Below, one piece after another: positions 1 to 5,029 of a DNA stretch of 33,627 nt. The stretch comes from a virus. Position 1 is the first letter of the stretch, and each line of letters starts with the position of its first letter. The notes beneath the pieces are model-generated. The model saw nothing but the letters and a program-made list of their open reading frames with translations. It had not been told where the DNA came from and ran no database searches. A program made the translations under genes and the position numbers. The stretch covers positions 1-33,627 of IMG/VR virus record IMGVR_UViG_3300033143_003827. The stretch is one strand, 5' to 3'.

Positions 1-272
1 TCCCTCAAAACACTCTCCGCTGTGTCCTTAACTATTGGGGTTATATTAATTAAGAGGGCTTTGTGGGTATTGGTTTTTTTTACATCGAAGTTTAAGTCAT
101 GTACCATATTTTCTTCTTTAATCAGATTAACCTCAAGGGCCTCATCTATAGCTTTGTTTAATGGCTTTATGTGAGTTTTAAACCACCAGTCTATCTCATA
201 CCAAGAAACGCTTTTGTCATGCCAATTTACATATATCAGTTTGCCCCAATCTGGCCTTTCAATCTTTTTCAT
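1..272 (-). CDS. Hypothetical protein, 3' end beyond the window
   Basis: An open frame of 90 codons runs from an ATG at 272 off the left edge with no stop. The product starts MKKIERPDWGKLIYVNWHDK and is rich in Trp, Lys and acidic residues. An AAAGGA ribosome site lies 10 bases or so upstream. It is the last visible gene of the leftward group (1216 to 1), and lies 49 bases after the stop of the preceding small membrane protein. I do not recognise the family and no domain can be named. The ribosome site and protein-like composition make it likely to be real. Confidence 0.7.
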   Translation of the reverse strand, partial: MKKIERPDWGKLIYVNWHDKSVSWYEIDWWFKTHIKPLNKAIDEALEVNLIKEENMVHDLNFDVKKTNTHKALLINITPIVKDTAESVLR

Positions 273-321
273 AATTTTAGTATCCTTTTCAATCCCTATT
301 ATCCGCATGTATAAGACTTGC

Positions 322-498
322 TTATGGATAAATCAATTCATTAGTTTTCTTACATTTGTAAGTCGCATCGTGGATTTTTATCACTTGCTCACTCTCAACC
401 TTGTCTTGGAACTTTTCGTGGTCAAATAATGTAAAGCCAATTATGGCCATAAATAACAGCACTGTAAATATATATAAAATCGTTCCGTCTTTATCCAT
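322..498 (-). CDS. Small single-pass membrane protein (58 aa)
   Basis: The ATG at 498 is preceded by GGAGA on the minus strand and overlaps the last bases of the upstream 67-aa gene (stop at 491-493), which suggests translational coupling. Residues 6-25 (TILYIFTVLLFMAIIGFTLF) form one hydrophobic helix after a short charged N-terminus. A charged tail of about 30 residues with a single Cys follows. This is the shape of many small early phage membrane proteins, but no family is recognised. Topology and function are unknown. Confidence 0.7.
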   Translation of the reverse strand: MDKDGTILYIFTVLLFMAIIGFTLFDHEKFQDKVESEQVIKIHDATYKCKKTNELIYP

Positions 499-694
499 AT
501 CGTCTCCACTTAATTGGTTTAGTTAAGAATTCACTTTGGCTCTTGTACCATATCTCTGCTGACTTTTCCGTCATATAGAATTCGTCTAGTTTCCATCTAA
601 GTCCCTTATCGTAAGAATATAGCCATCTGTGGAGAGGCTCCTCTTTCATTATTTTAGGTGGTCCTTTTGGGACCCTTGGTTTCCTCTTTGCCAT
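491..694 (-). CDS. Hypothetical basic protein (67 aa)
   Basis: The product begins MAKRKPRVPKGPPKIMKEEP and is rich in Lys, Arg, Trp and Tyr, consistent with nucleic acid contact or an inhibitor role, though this is only inference. A strong GAGGAG lies about 7 bases before the ATG at 694. Its stop overlaps the start of the membrane protein gene downstream. It belongs to the leftward group. The family is not recognised. Confidence 0.72.
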   Translation of the reverse strand: MAKRKPRVPKGPPKIMKEEPLHRWLYSYDKGLRWKLDEFYMTEKSAEIWYKSQSEFLTKPIKWRRYG

Positions 695-898
695 AAGTTT
701 ACTCCTCTGTTTAAAAAAGTAGGGGCCAGTCGCTACTCTGGCAAATATTATAGGATAAGTCTGTTATAGCCGACCTCATTAAATCCATGCATTGCGTTTC
801 TCCAGTGGTGCATCTAGTGCTTAATGTCTGTACAAACGCATCACGCCCACAGCTTCCAACGCCGCCCTACAAAATCTTGTTTCGTGTATATGTGATCT
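695..898. other. Gap between leftward genes, with a start-less reading frame
   Basis: These 204 bases separate the 105-aa and 67-aa minus-strand genes. On the minus strand, 866 to 711 is open between two stops and reads like a protein with three cysteines (it contains SCGRDAFVQTLSTRC), but it has no ATG, GTG or TTG near its beginning. Very short ATG frames inside it (for example at 813) have no convincing support. It may be a gene remnant or a frame with a non-standard start. No tRNA fold was seen. Confidence 0.35.
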
Positions 899-1216
899 TT
901 ACAGCGTCTTAACAAATGTCTTGATTATTTCCATTCGGGCTGTATCAGCCATCTGTAGTCCGATCGTCGTAGTTATGAAGTTCAAATTTACAGACGCCTC
1001 ATCTATAGTCACCTCAGCAGTCGCTGTCGCTCTTTTGGTAACGGTGGTAGCCGTACCGACCTTCTTCACTAAAAAAGTCAAATATGGGGCCTTCAGCTTC
1101 TTCCCTGTGGCCGACAAAACTCCAGCTCGAGCAAACTTGCGCTCAATCTGTTTCCAGCTAGCGCCAGACTTACGTAAACGATTTACCTTCTTTACTATCT
1201 CTTCATCTTTAGTCAT
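899..1216 (-). CDS. Small protein with a recombinase-like helix-turn-helix region
   Basis: This 105-aa protein has an N-terminal stretch, about residues 8-52 (KKVNRLRKSGASWKQIERKF and on), that resembles the helix-turn-helix segment of resolvase/recombinase accessory domains: repeated short helices, then a GKKLKAPYLTFLVKK stretch. The rest is Thr/Ala-rich and not recognisable. AAGGAG precedes the ATG at 1216. It is the first gene of the leftward group next to the origin-like region, a common place for a phage regulator, so a DNA-binding role is plausible but inferred. No catalytic recombinase residues are present. Confidence 0.65.
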   Translation of the reverse strand: MTKDEEIVKKVNRLRKSGASWKQIERKFARAGVLSATGKKLKAPYLTFLVKKVGTATTVTKRATATAEVTIDEASVNLNFITTTIGLQMADTARMEIIKTFVKTL

Positions 1217-1597
1217 ATATAGACTCCTTTATATTGTTTGGTTTACTTGTACATATCACCATGCGCTGCGTTAAGCAAGAGATTATTTAGGCTCGGAGAG
1301 GGGGTTGACCTAATACATCCACGCGCCACCCTGTAGTTTGGGGGTACCCCCTTTGTATTATCTATGAGTATATGTCATCCCTATCCTTACATACATGCAT
1401 ATACTATGCCACGTGCTCACATCGAAGGAGAAGCATAGCCACCTTATGCATATAACATGCCAACTTAAGCATGCCACCAATTCATAAATAAATAAACATA
1501 TAATCACTAGTGCATACACGTACTTAACATAAATGTAATGTAGTATTAAATGTTATATTATTTCTTATCACCACCAAAACCACTACAATCAACCTCA
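1217..1597. other. Non-coding region between the leftward genes and the origin-like repeats
   Basis: No convincing gene lies here on either strand. It holds a 12-bp perfect palindrome GGGGGTACCCCC at 1340-1351 and, between about 1390 and 1480, several short related words (atgcatat, tatgccac, catagccacc, catgccaac, catgccacc). Both are plausible protein-binding sites. The right part becomes increasingly AT-rich towards the iteron-like repeats. Confidence 0.5.
1250..1278 (-). promoter_or_regulatory. Candidate promoter for the leftward genes
   Basis: Read on the minus strand, TTGCTT (1278-1273) is followed after 17 bases by TATGTA (1255-1250), about 34 bases before the ATG at 1216. The spacing is ideal for a sigma-70-type promoter but each box matches the consensus at only about three of six positions. 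Confidence 0.3.
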
Positions 1598-1948
1598 GCT
1601 AGGCACAGGAGGAACAGGCTAGGCACAGGAAAGGCACAGGTAAAAAAAATCCCTTGTGCCCAGATAAAACCTAGTAATACTAACCAGATGAGTCATATTC
1701 TCAGACCTAAGGTACTAAGGTACAGGCAAAATGGCCGAACAATATATATATATTTAAATATTATATATATTACAATATTACAATATTGTAATACAATAAA
1801 TAATTTTTTTTTTATATTAAAAGGCATATTTACTTGTACCTTAGTACCCTACACCCAATCTCCCCCAGATTAAAAGAGTCATATTATACTACTTACCTTA
1901 GGGCACAGGGTATTTTCAAAAGGCACAGGTAAAAACATTGCCTGTTCC
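1598..1948. other. Putative replication origin: iteron-like repeats around an AT-rich core
   Basis: Left cluster: gctaggcacagga occurs at 1598-1610 and exactly 20 bases later at 1618-1630, then aggcacagg at 1632-1640 and an inverted near-copy ccttgtgcc at 1652-1660. Right cluster: gggcacaggg at 1901-1910 and aggcacagg at 1921-1929. A 17-base direct repeat (aaaggcacaggtaaaaa) links 1630-1646 with 1919-1935. The word ggaacaggc at 1611-1619 recurs inverted at 1940-1948. Between the clusters, about 1739-1830 is almost pure A/T and is flanked by a 14-bp inverted repeat. Initiator-binding iterons beside an AT-rich unwinding element are the usual plan of plasmid and phage origins, and an SF3 helicase is encoded in the same arm. 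Function is inferred. Confidence 0.6.
1711..1848. repeat. 14-bp inverted repeat flanking an AT-rich core
   Basis: GGTACTAAGGTACA at 1711-1724 and its exact reverse complement TGTACCTTAGTACC at 1835-1848 face each other across about 110 bases that are nearly all A/T. Both arms contain a GGTAC/GTACC word. The arms could be paired binding sites of a dimeric protein at either end of a melting region, or could form a cruciform. Confidence 0.7.
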
Positions 1949-2017
1949 TAAACTCCAAAAAACCCCCACATTTTTTTTACATGATATTCCGCAGTATTTA
2001 CACGTTGTTAGAAAATA

Positions 2018-2036
2018 CTTTAGAAAAATGCTAAAG
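2018..2036. promoter_or_regulatory. Palindromic operator candidate
   Basis: CTTTAG (2018-2023) and CTAAAG (2031-2036) form a dyad separated by seven bases, ending six bases before the proposed -35 box of the rightward early promoter. This is where a repressor or activator of that promoter would bind; no binding protein can be assigned. Confidence 0.35.
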
Positions 2037-2041
2037 TTTTG

Positions 2042-2070
2042 TTGCAATGCACCGAAACATTTGTTACAGT
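2042..2070 (+). promoter_or_regulatory. Candidate rightward early promoter
   Basis: TTGCAA (2042-2047) and TACAGT (2065-2070) are separated by exactly 17 bases and lie about 60 bases before the first rightward ATG at 2131. Each box matches the sigma-70 consensus at four of six positions. Position and spacing favour it, but other AT-rich boxes nearby cannot be excluded. Confidence 0.4.
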
Positions 2071-2130
2071 GAAAACACGATCAACTTTGAATTTTAAAAC
2101 AAAACAATTTAAACCACGGGAGAGTAAACG

Positions 2131-2334
2131 ATGAGACAGATAACCATAGAGGTCATAGCCATATTAATAGTTCTAGCCACTGGCGTTAATACGATAGACG
2201 ACATAGCCATGAGTCATGCATTAGCTGACGAACGTACTGAGAGACTGGCTGAGTTAGAGCGCATCAACTCTAACCTGAACAGTAACCAGTACGAACTCGA
2301 TGAGAGCGAATTAGCTGAATTGAACACACACTGA
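2131..2334 (+). CDS. Small membrane-anchored protein (67 aa), first gene of the rightward arm
   Basis: GGGAG precedes the ATG. Residues 4-21 (ITIEVIAILIVLATGVNT) make one hydrophobic helix. The remainder is acidic and predicted helical (ALADERTERLAELERINS), perhaps a short coiled coil. It is the first gene after the origin-like region, so probably expressed immediately after infection. Its stop codon TGA is directly followed by the hammerhead ribozyme sequence, so self-cleavage would separate its mRNA from the downstream operon and leave it with a stable 3' hairpin. No family is recognised. Confidence 0.7.
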   Translation: MRQITIEVIAILIVLATGVNTIDDIAMSHALADERTERLAELERINSNLNSNQYELDESELAELNTH

Positions 2335-2389
2335 AGTCGAAACGCCCCGGAGGAGGGCGTCTTAGGCTAATGGCCTAACTGATGAGACT
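2335..2389 (+). ncRNA. Hammerhead ribozyme, type II (circularly permuted)
   Basis: All conserved core parts occur in the order of a type II hammerhead (open at stem II): stem II 3' strand AGTC (2335-2338); GAAA (2339-2342), whose last A begins stem III; stem III ACGCCC (2342-2347) with GGGCGT (2355-2360), 6 bp and a 7-base loop; the cleavage base C at 2361, preceded by the required U; stem I TTAGGC (2362-2367) with GCCTAA (2373-2378), 6 bp and a 5-base loop; CTGATGA (2379-2385); stem II 5' strand GACT (2386-2389). Every invariant core base is present. Predicted cleavage is between 2361 and 2362. The element starts right after the stop codon of the 67-aa gene and ends 23 bases before the next ATG. 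Cleavage itself is inferred. Confidence 0.9.
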
Positions 2390-2412
2390 AAACTGAAACT
2401 AGGAGAGAAAAT

Positions 2413-2700
2413 ATGAGTGAAATAAAAAGATTTAAAGTTAGATGGTATGACTCTTTAACAGGAGAGGGCGTTTTGAGAGAAGTTGACACTAAAAAAAGTT
2501 ATGTATTCTATGCTTGTAACTTTAAGCATGCAAATAGCATGTTTCCGCATCTTGTAACCAACGTGAGTCTTGAGAAAGGGCTAACAGTTTATGGCATAAT
2601 ACCTGAAGACATTTATACGCTGAGAGCTTGTGGTATTGATCAAATGCAATACCCGACTAAAGAGCTAATTATGGCTCACGATTATAAACTTGAGGAGTAA
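2413..2700 (+). CDS. Hypothetical protein (95 aa), faintly cold-shock-domain-like
   Basis: AGGAG lies in the leader just before the ATG. The first 60 residues (RFKVRWYDSLTGEGVL, then SYVFYACNF, then LEKGLTVYGI) follow the order of a cold-shock OB-fold: KWF-like strand, G-rich turn, FVH-like strand, G-V-F strand. The similarity is weak and the RNP motifs are not canonical, so an RNA or single-stranded DNA binding role is only a suggestion. Its mRNA would begin at the hammerhead cleavage site, giving a 5'-hydroxyl end. Confidence 0.7.
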   Translation: MSEIKRFKVRWYDSLTGEGVLREVDTKKSYVFYACNFKHANSMFPHLVTNVSLEKGLTVYGIIPEDIYTLRACGIDQMQYPTKELIMAHDYKLEE

Positions 2701-2704
2701 AAAC

Positions 2705-2760
2705 ATTAGGACGGGTAAAACCGTCCAAAATTTAACTAAATTAAAACTAGGAGATAAAGT
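2705..2760 (+). repeat. Leader repeat copy A with GGACGG hairpin
   Basis: GGACGG (2709-2714), loop GTAAAA, CCGTCC (2721-2726) form a perfect 6-bp hairpin. It is followed by tttaactaaattaaaactaggagat, which includes the ribosome site of the 162-aa gene. The same arrangement recurs before three later genes. There is no T-tract, so it is not an intrinsic terminator. Confidence 0.75.
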
Positions 2761-2761
2761 T

Positions 2762-3250
2762 ATGAGAGAAGAAACTATTACAATTAAACATTTTAAATTC
2801 GATGAATTAAATGAAAAGGCAAAGAGTAAAGCCATAGAAAAACTATGGGATTTAAACATAGAGTATGATTGGTGGGATTATATATATGAAGACGCAAAAA
2901 GAATTGGCTGTAACATCACTGAATTTGATATTGATAGAGGTTCTTTTTGTACTATGGACTTTTCCAATGATTATCTTATAGATATTGCAAAAAATATAAT
3001 TAAAGAACACGGTGAAGCTTGCAATACTTATAAACTAGCAAGTGAATATATTATAAATCACAAGAGTGCTTATGATGCGGAAACTGATTCTGTTCCAATG
3101 TCCCTAAATAGGCCCTTTATTGACTCTTTACAAGAAGAATATTTAAGCATGTTAAGACGTGAATATGAACATTTAACAAGTGAAGAAGCCATTGTTGATT
3201 CGATTGAATCTAACGAGTATGAATTCGACGAAAATGGAAACTTAAACTAA
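2762..3250 (+). CDS. Conserved phage protein of unknown function (162 aa)
   Basis: The start is set at the ATG at 2762, because the AGGAG of the shared leader lies just before it; an upstream in-frame start would translate the leader hairpin. The N-terminus FKFDELNEKAKSKAIEKL followed by DWWDYIYEDAKRIG is a pattern I recall from many phage and prophage proteins of unknown function (F-x-E-L..KAK..A then WW..VYEDA). It is strongly acidic at its C-terminus. It sits in the early group between two leader repeats. No enzymatic motif is visible. Confidence 0.8.
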   Translation: MREETITIKHFKFDELNEKAKSKAIEKLWDLNIEYDWWDYIYEDAKRIGCNITEFDIDRGSFCTMDFSNDYLIDIAKNIIKEHGEACNTYKLASEYIINHKSAYDAETDSVPMSLNRPFIDSLQEEYLSMLRREYEHLTSEEAIVDSIESNEYEFDENGNLN

Positions 3251-3253
3251 AAA

Positions 3254-3306
3254 CATCAGGACGGGTAAAACCGTCCAAATTTTAACTAAAACTAGGAGAG
3301 GAAAAT
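3254..3306 (+). repeat. Leader repeat copy B with GGACGG hairpin
   Basis: GGACGG (3259-3264), loop GTAAAA and CCGTCC (3271-3276) repeat copy A exactly, followed by a shortened AACTAAAACTAGGAGAGG segment carrying the ribosome site of the next gene. The bases before the hairpin (aaaacatcagg) are also shared. Confidence 0.75.
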
Positions 3307-3307
3307 T

Positions 3308-3589
3308 ATGAACTCAGATTATACAGATAAAGACGGGTTTGAAATGATAAAACGAGCTGAAAAGTGCGATATGTTTCAAATACCTTCAGAATTATTTGCG
3401 CACAATAGAGGCGTTGAGATTAGACTAGTACATATTGCGTATGACCACACTCACACTAAATCTGTGTATTTCGTAGACGGAGACAACGGGGACAGTTATG
3501 GCCAATTCAATACAATCGAAAAAGCTAGGGTTAAATTTGCGCAAATGATTAAACTAACTGAAAAAGAAAGGGGAGTTTTTGATGAATAA
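3308..3589 (+). CDS. Hypothetical protein (93 aa)
   Basis: The ATG at 3308 follows the AGGAGAGG of leader copy B. The product is soluble and mixed alpha/beta by appearance (EIRLVHIAYDHTHTKSVYFV in the middle), with two His near residues 46-49 that form no recognised metal motif. It is a small early-type gene without a recognised family. Confidence 0.65.
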   Translation: MNSDYTDKDGFEMIKRAEKCDMFQIPSELFAHNRGVEIRLVHIAYDHTHTKSVYFVDGDNGDSYGQFNTIEKARVKFAQMIKLTEKERGVFDE

Positions 3590-3617
3590 CACTCAATTAA
3601 TGCTAGCGAGTGTTTTT
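3588..3617 (+). terminator. Terminator-like hairpin after the 93-aa gene
   Basis: AACACTC (3588-3594) pairs with GAGTGTT (3608-3614), 7 bp around a 13-base loop, and the descending arm runs into a stretch of five T. It overlaps the stop codon of the 93-aa gene. It could be a weak terminator or attenuator within the early operon. Confidence 0.45.
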
Positions 3618-3628
3618 AATAAATAAAA

Positions 3629-3674
3629 CATCAGGACGGGTAAAACTTAACTAAACCAAAACAAGAGAGGAAAA
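3629..3674 (+). repeat. Leader repeat copy C, lacking the second hairpin arm
   Basis: aaaacatcaggacgggtaaaa matches copies A and B, but CCGTCC and the next bases are missing, so the sequence passes straight to cttaactaaacc and the GAGAGG ribosome site. The hairpin cannot form, as if by a short internal deletion. Confidence 0.65.
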
Positions 3675-3675
3675 T

Positions 3676-3936
3676 ATGAAACATACTAATGGACCATGGA
3701 AAATCAAAGATATTGACCCCAATTGGATTTATAAAGGCGCGCATTTAATATGCAAGGTCACTGATTCTAATGGGGATAAAAACATAACAGATAGAAATAT
3801 GGCCAACGCCCAGCTTATAGCCTCAGCGCCGGAATTATTGGAAGCACTTGAGCACCTAATACATTATGACTTTGGTGATTCTGTGGGTGCAATAAAAGCA
3901 AGAAATGCCATTAAAAAAGCAAAGGGGGAGAAATGA
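3676..3936 (+). CDS. Phage protein with ANAQLIASAPELLEAL motif, copy 1 (86 aa)
   Basis: A GAGAGG ribosome site precedes the ATG. The N-terminus HTNGPWKI and the C-terminal block ANAQLIASAPELLEALEHLI ending AIKKAKGEK are typical of a family of small proteins scattered through phages and prophages, whose function is unknown. A second member lies at 4228-4527 with the same C-terminal block, so this segment has been duplicated. Confidence 0.8.
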   Translation: MKHTNGPWKIKDIDPNWIYKGAHLICKVTDSNGDKNITDRNMANAQLIASAPELLEALEHLIHYDFGDSVGAIKARNAIKKAKGEK

Positions 3937-3949
3937 AAATACACTATAT

Positions 3950-4002
3950 GGAGCGGATATAACCGTCCAAAATTTAACTAAACTAAAACAAGAGAGGAAA
4001 AA
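3950..4002 (+). repeat. Leader repeat copy D with bulged hairpin
   Basis: GGAGCGG (3950-3956) pairs with CCGTCC (3963-3968), leaving one bulged G, so the pairing of copies A and B is kept although the sequence of the first arm and the loop (ATATAA) differ. It is followed by tttaactaaactaaaac and the GAGAGG site of the 87-aa gene. Confidence 0.65.
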
Positions 4003-4003
4003 T

Positions 4004-4267
4004 ATGAGTAAATTAGACGCCAAAAGTATTTTAAAAAGTAAATTAGGTAAAATTAAAACCGAAATGGAATTAACAAACCGTATTGCTAGGCTAGAGGCCA
4101 TAGTTTTAGAGTTATTACCTAACCCAGCTAAATGCGAAGCTTGTAATGAATTTGCTAAAAACATAGATGAAGAGGAATTTATGTCTATGACTGATTATTG
4201 TTTTGACTGTCAAAAGGACCTTGGAAAATGTATAAAAATATTAGTAGTGAAACTAAGCAACCAATAG
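4004..4267 (+). CDS. Small protein with a cysteine cluster (87 aa)
   Basis: The ATG at 4004 follows the ribosome site in leader copy D; a longer frame upstream would run through the leader and is rejected. The N-terminal half is helical and basic. Near residues 44-76 it has CEAC, then CFDC and a further Cys (QKDLGKC), consistent with a small zinc-binding unit. It may bind nucleic acid or protein, but this is inference. Its end overlaps the start of the following gene by 40 bases in another frame. Confidence 0.65.
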   Translation: MSKLDAKSILKSKLGKIKTEMELTNRIARLEAIVLELLPNPAKCEACNEFAKNIDEEEFMSMTDYCFDCQKDLGKCIKILVVKLSNQ

Positions 4268-4527
4268 CAGGCTATCATATTTCAGGATATGACTGGACTG
4301 CTATGATAGAAGTTCATTTGAGGCTGGCACACGATAAAAATAATAACTTGCAGTATGAATCCGAATCTAAAGCCAATGCCCAACTAATAGCCGCAGCGCC
4401 GGAATTATTGGAGGCATTGGAGCTATTGGTCGATGCACTTAACGAAAGCGGAGACATAGAAAATATTAGTTTGGATATGGGAGTGTCTATTTTAAATGCC
4501 ATTAAAAAAGCAAGGGGGGAGAAATGA
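4228..4527 (+). CDS. Phage protein with ANAQLIAAAPELLEAL motif, copy 2 (99 aa)
   Basis: This is a paralogue of the gene at 3676: it has the same C-terminal block (ANAQLIAAAPELLEALELLV ... AIKKARGEK), while the N-terminal part differs. AAAGGA about 12 bases upstream serves the ATG at 4228, which lies inside the end of the cysteine-cluster gene. Its stop overlaps the next start (ATGA at 4524-4527). Function is unknown, as for the family. Confidence 0.75.
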   Translation: MYKNISSETKQPIAGYHISGYDWTAMIEVHLRLAHDKNNNLQYESESKANAQLIAAAPELLEALELLVDALNESGDIENISLDMGVSILNAIKKARGEK

Positions 4528-4680
4528 ATAAAGCTGAATTAATAAGCAAAATCATTATAAGTTACACTGAAAATGAGGGCCAAGACGTTAAAGCTCTGAA
4601 AATTAGAAAACTTAGAATAAAACTAAACAATTTTACCGTTGACGAATTAAAATTATTTTTAAAAAACAGAAAAAACTAAA
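4524..4680 (+). pseudogene. Small ORF apparently broken by a frame change in an A-tract
   Basis: ATG at 4524 is coupled by an ATGA overlap and follows a strong gggggag. The frame reads MNKAELISKIIISYTENEGQ and continues to RIK, then meets a run of five A (4619-4623) and stops at TGA 4641-4643, giving 39 aa. In the +1 frame beyond the A-run the sequence reads LNNFTVDELKLFLKNRKN and stops at 4678-4680, which fits the first part far better. So either one A was gained, the sequence has an error, or translation shifts frame here. Confidence 0.5.
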
Positions 4681-4695
4681 CAAAGGGAGTTAAAA

Positions 4696-5028
4696 ATGAA
4701 GAGTTTAAAAGAATTACTAGACATATATAAGCCAGAAGTAATCATAAACAGCGTTGAAAAACACGAATTCGAGGGAGTTTTAAGAGATTCTTTAGGTTTT
4801 GACATACCTATTGACGGGTCTTTTGATGTTCACGCGAATTTTGATGAGGGTTACACTGAAAACATAGAGGTCTTTAAAAAAGGGACTGAGATTAAATTTG
4901 ATGGGAAAATTTGTGAGTTAGTTGGAGAAGAACTTGATAGTTGGATTGATTTTGACCATGAGGCCCAAGAAAATGCCATTGATAGAGCCTGTCATCTATA
5001 TGATCAAATGAAAGGCGAGGGATATTAA
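4696..5028 (+). CDS. Hypothetical acidic protein (110 aa)
   Basis: AAAGGGAG precedes the ATG. The protein is acidic and soluble (IDFDHEAQENAIDRACHLYD near the C-terminus). No motif or family is recognised. The next gene starts one base after its stop, so the two are probably co-translated. Confidence 0.7.
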   Translation: MKSLKELLDIYKPEVIINSVEKHEFEGVLRDSLGFDIPIDGSFDVHANFDEGYTENIEVFKKGTEIKFDGKICELVGEELDSWIDFDHEAQENAIDRACHLYDQMKGEGY

Positions 5029-5029
5029 T

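Noticed and set aside
711-898. tRNA gene in the gap between leftward genes
   Set aside because: No cloverleaf or T-loop sequence could be drawn on either strand.
921-1274. Plus-strand frame of 117 codons opposite the helix-turn-helix gene
   Set aside because: It is antisense to a minus-strand gene with a strong ribosome site, and its own translation is a hydrophobic shadow without a ribosome site.
1550-1873. Plus-strand frame of 107 codons across the repeats
   Set aside because: It runs through the iteron-like repeats and AT-rich core, has low-complexity translation and no ribosome site.
1598-1948. CRISPR array
   Set aside because: The repeats are about 10-17 bases, irregularly spaced and in both orientations, unlike a CRISPR array.
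3933-3962. Nine-residue frame (MKIHYMERI) overlapping the end of the 86-aa gene
   Set aside because: Too short to support; it runs into leader copy D. The corresponding place in the paralogue opens a longer frame, so it may be a remnant.
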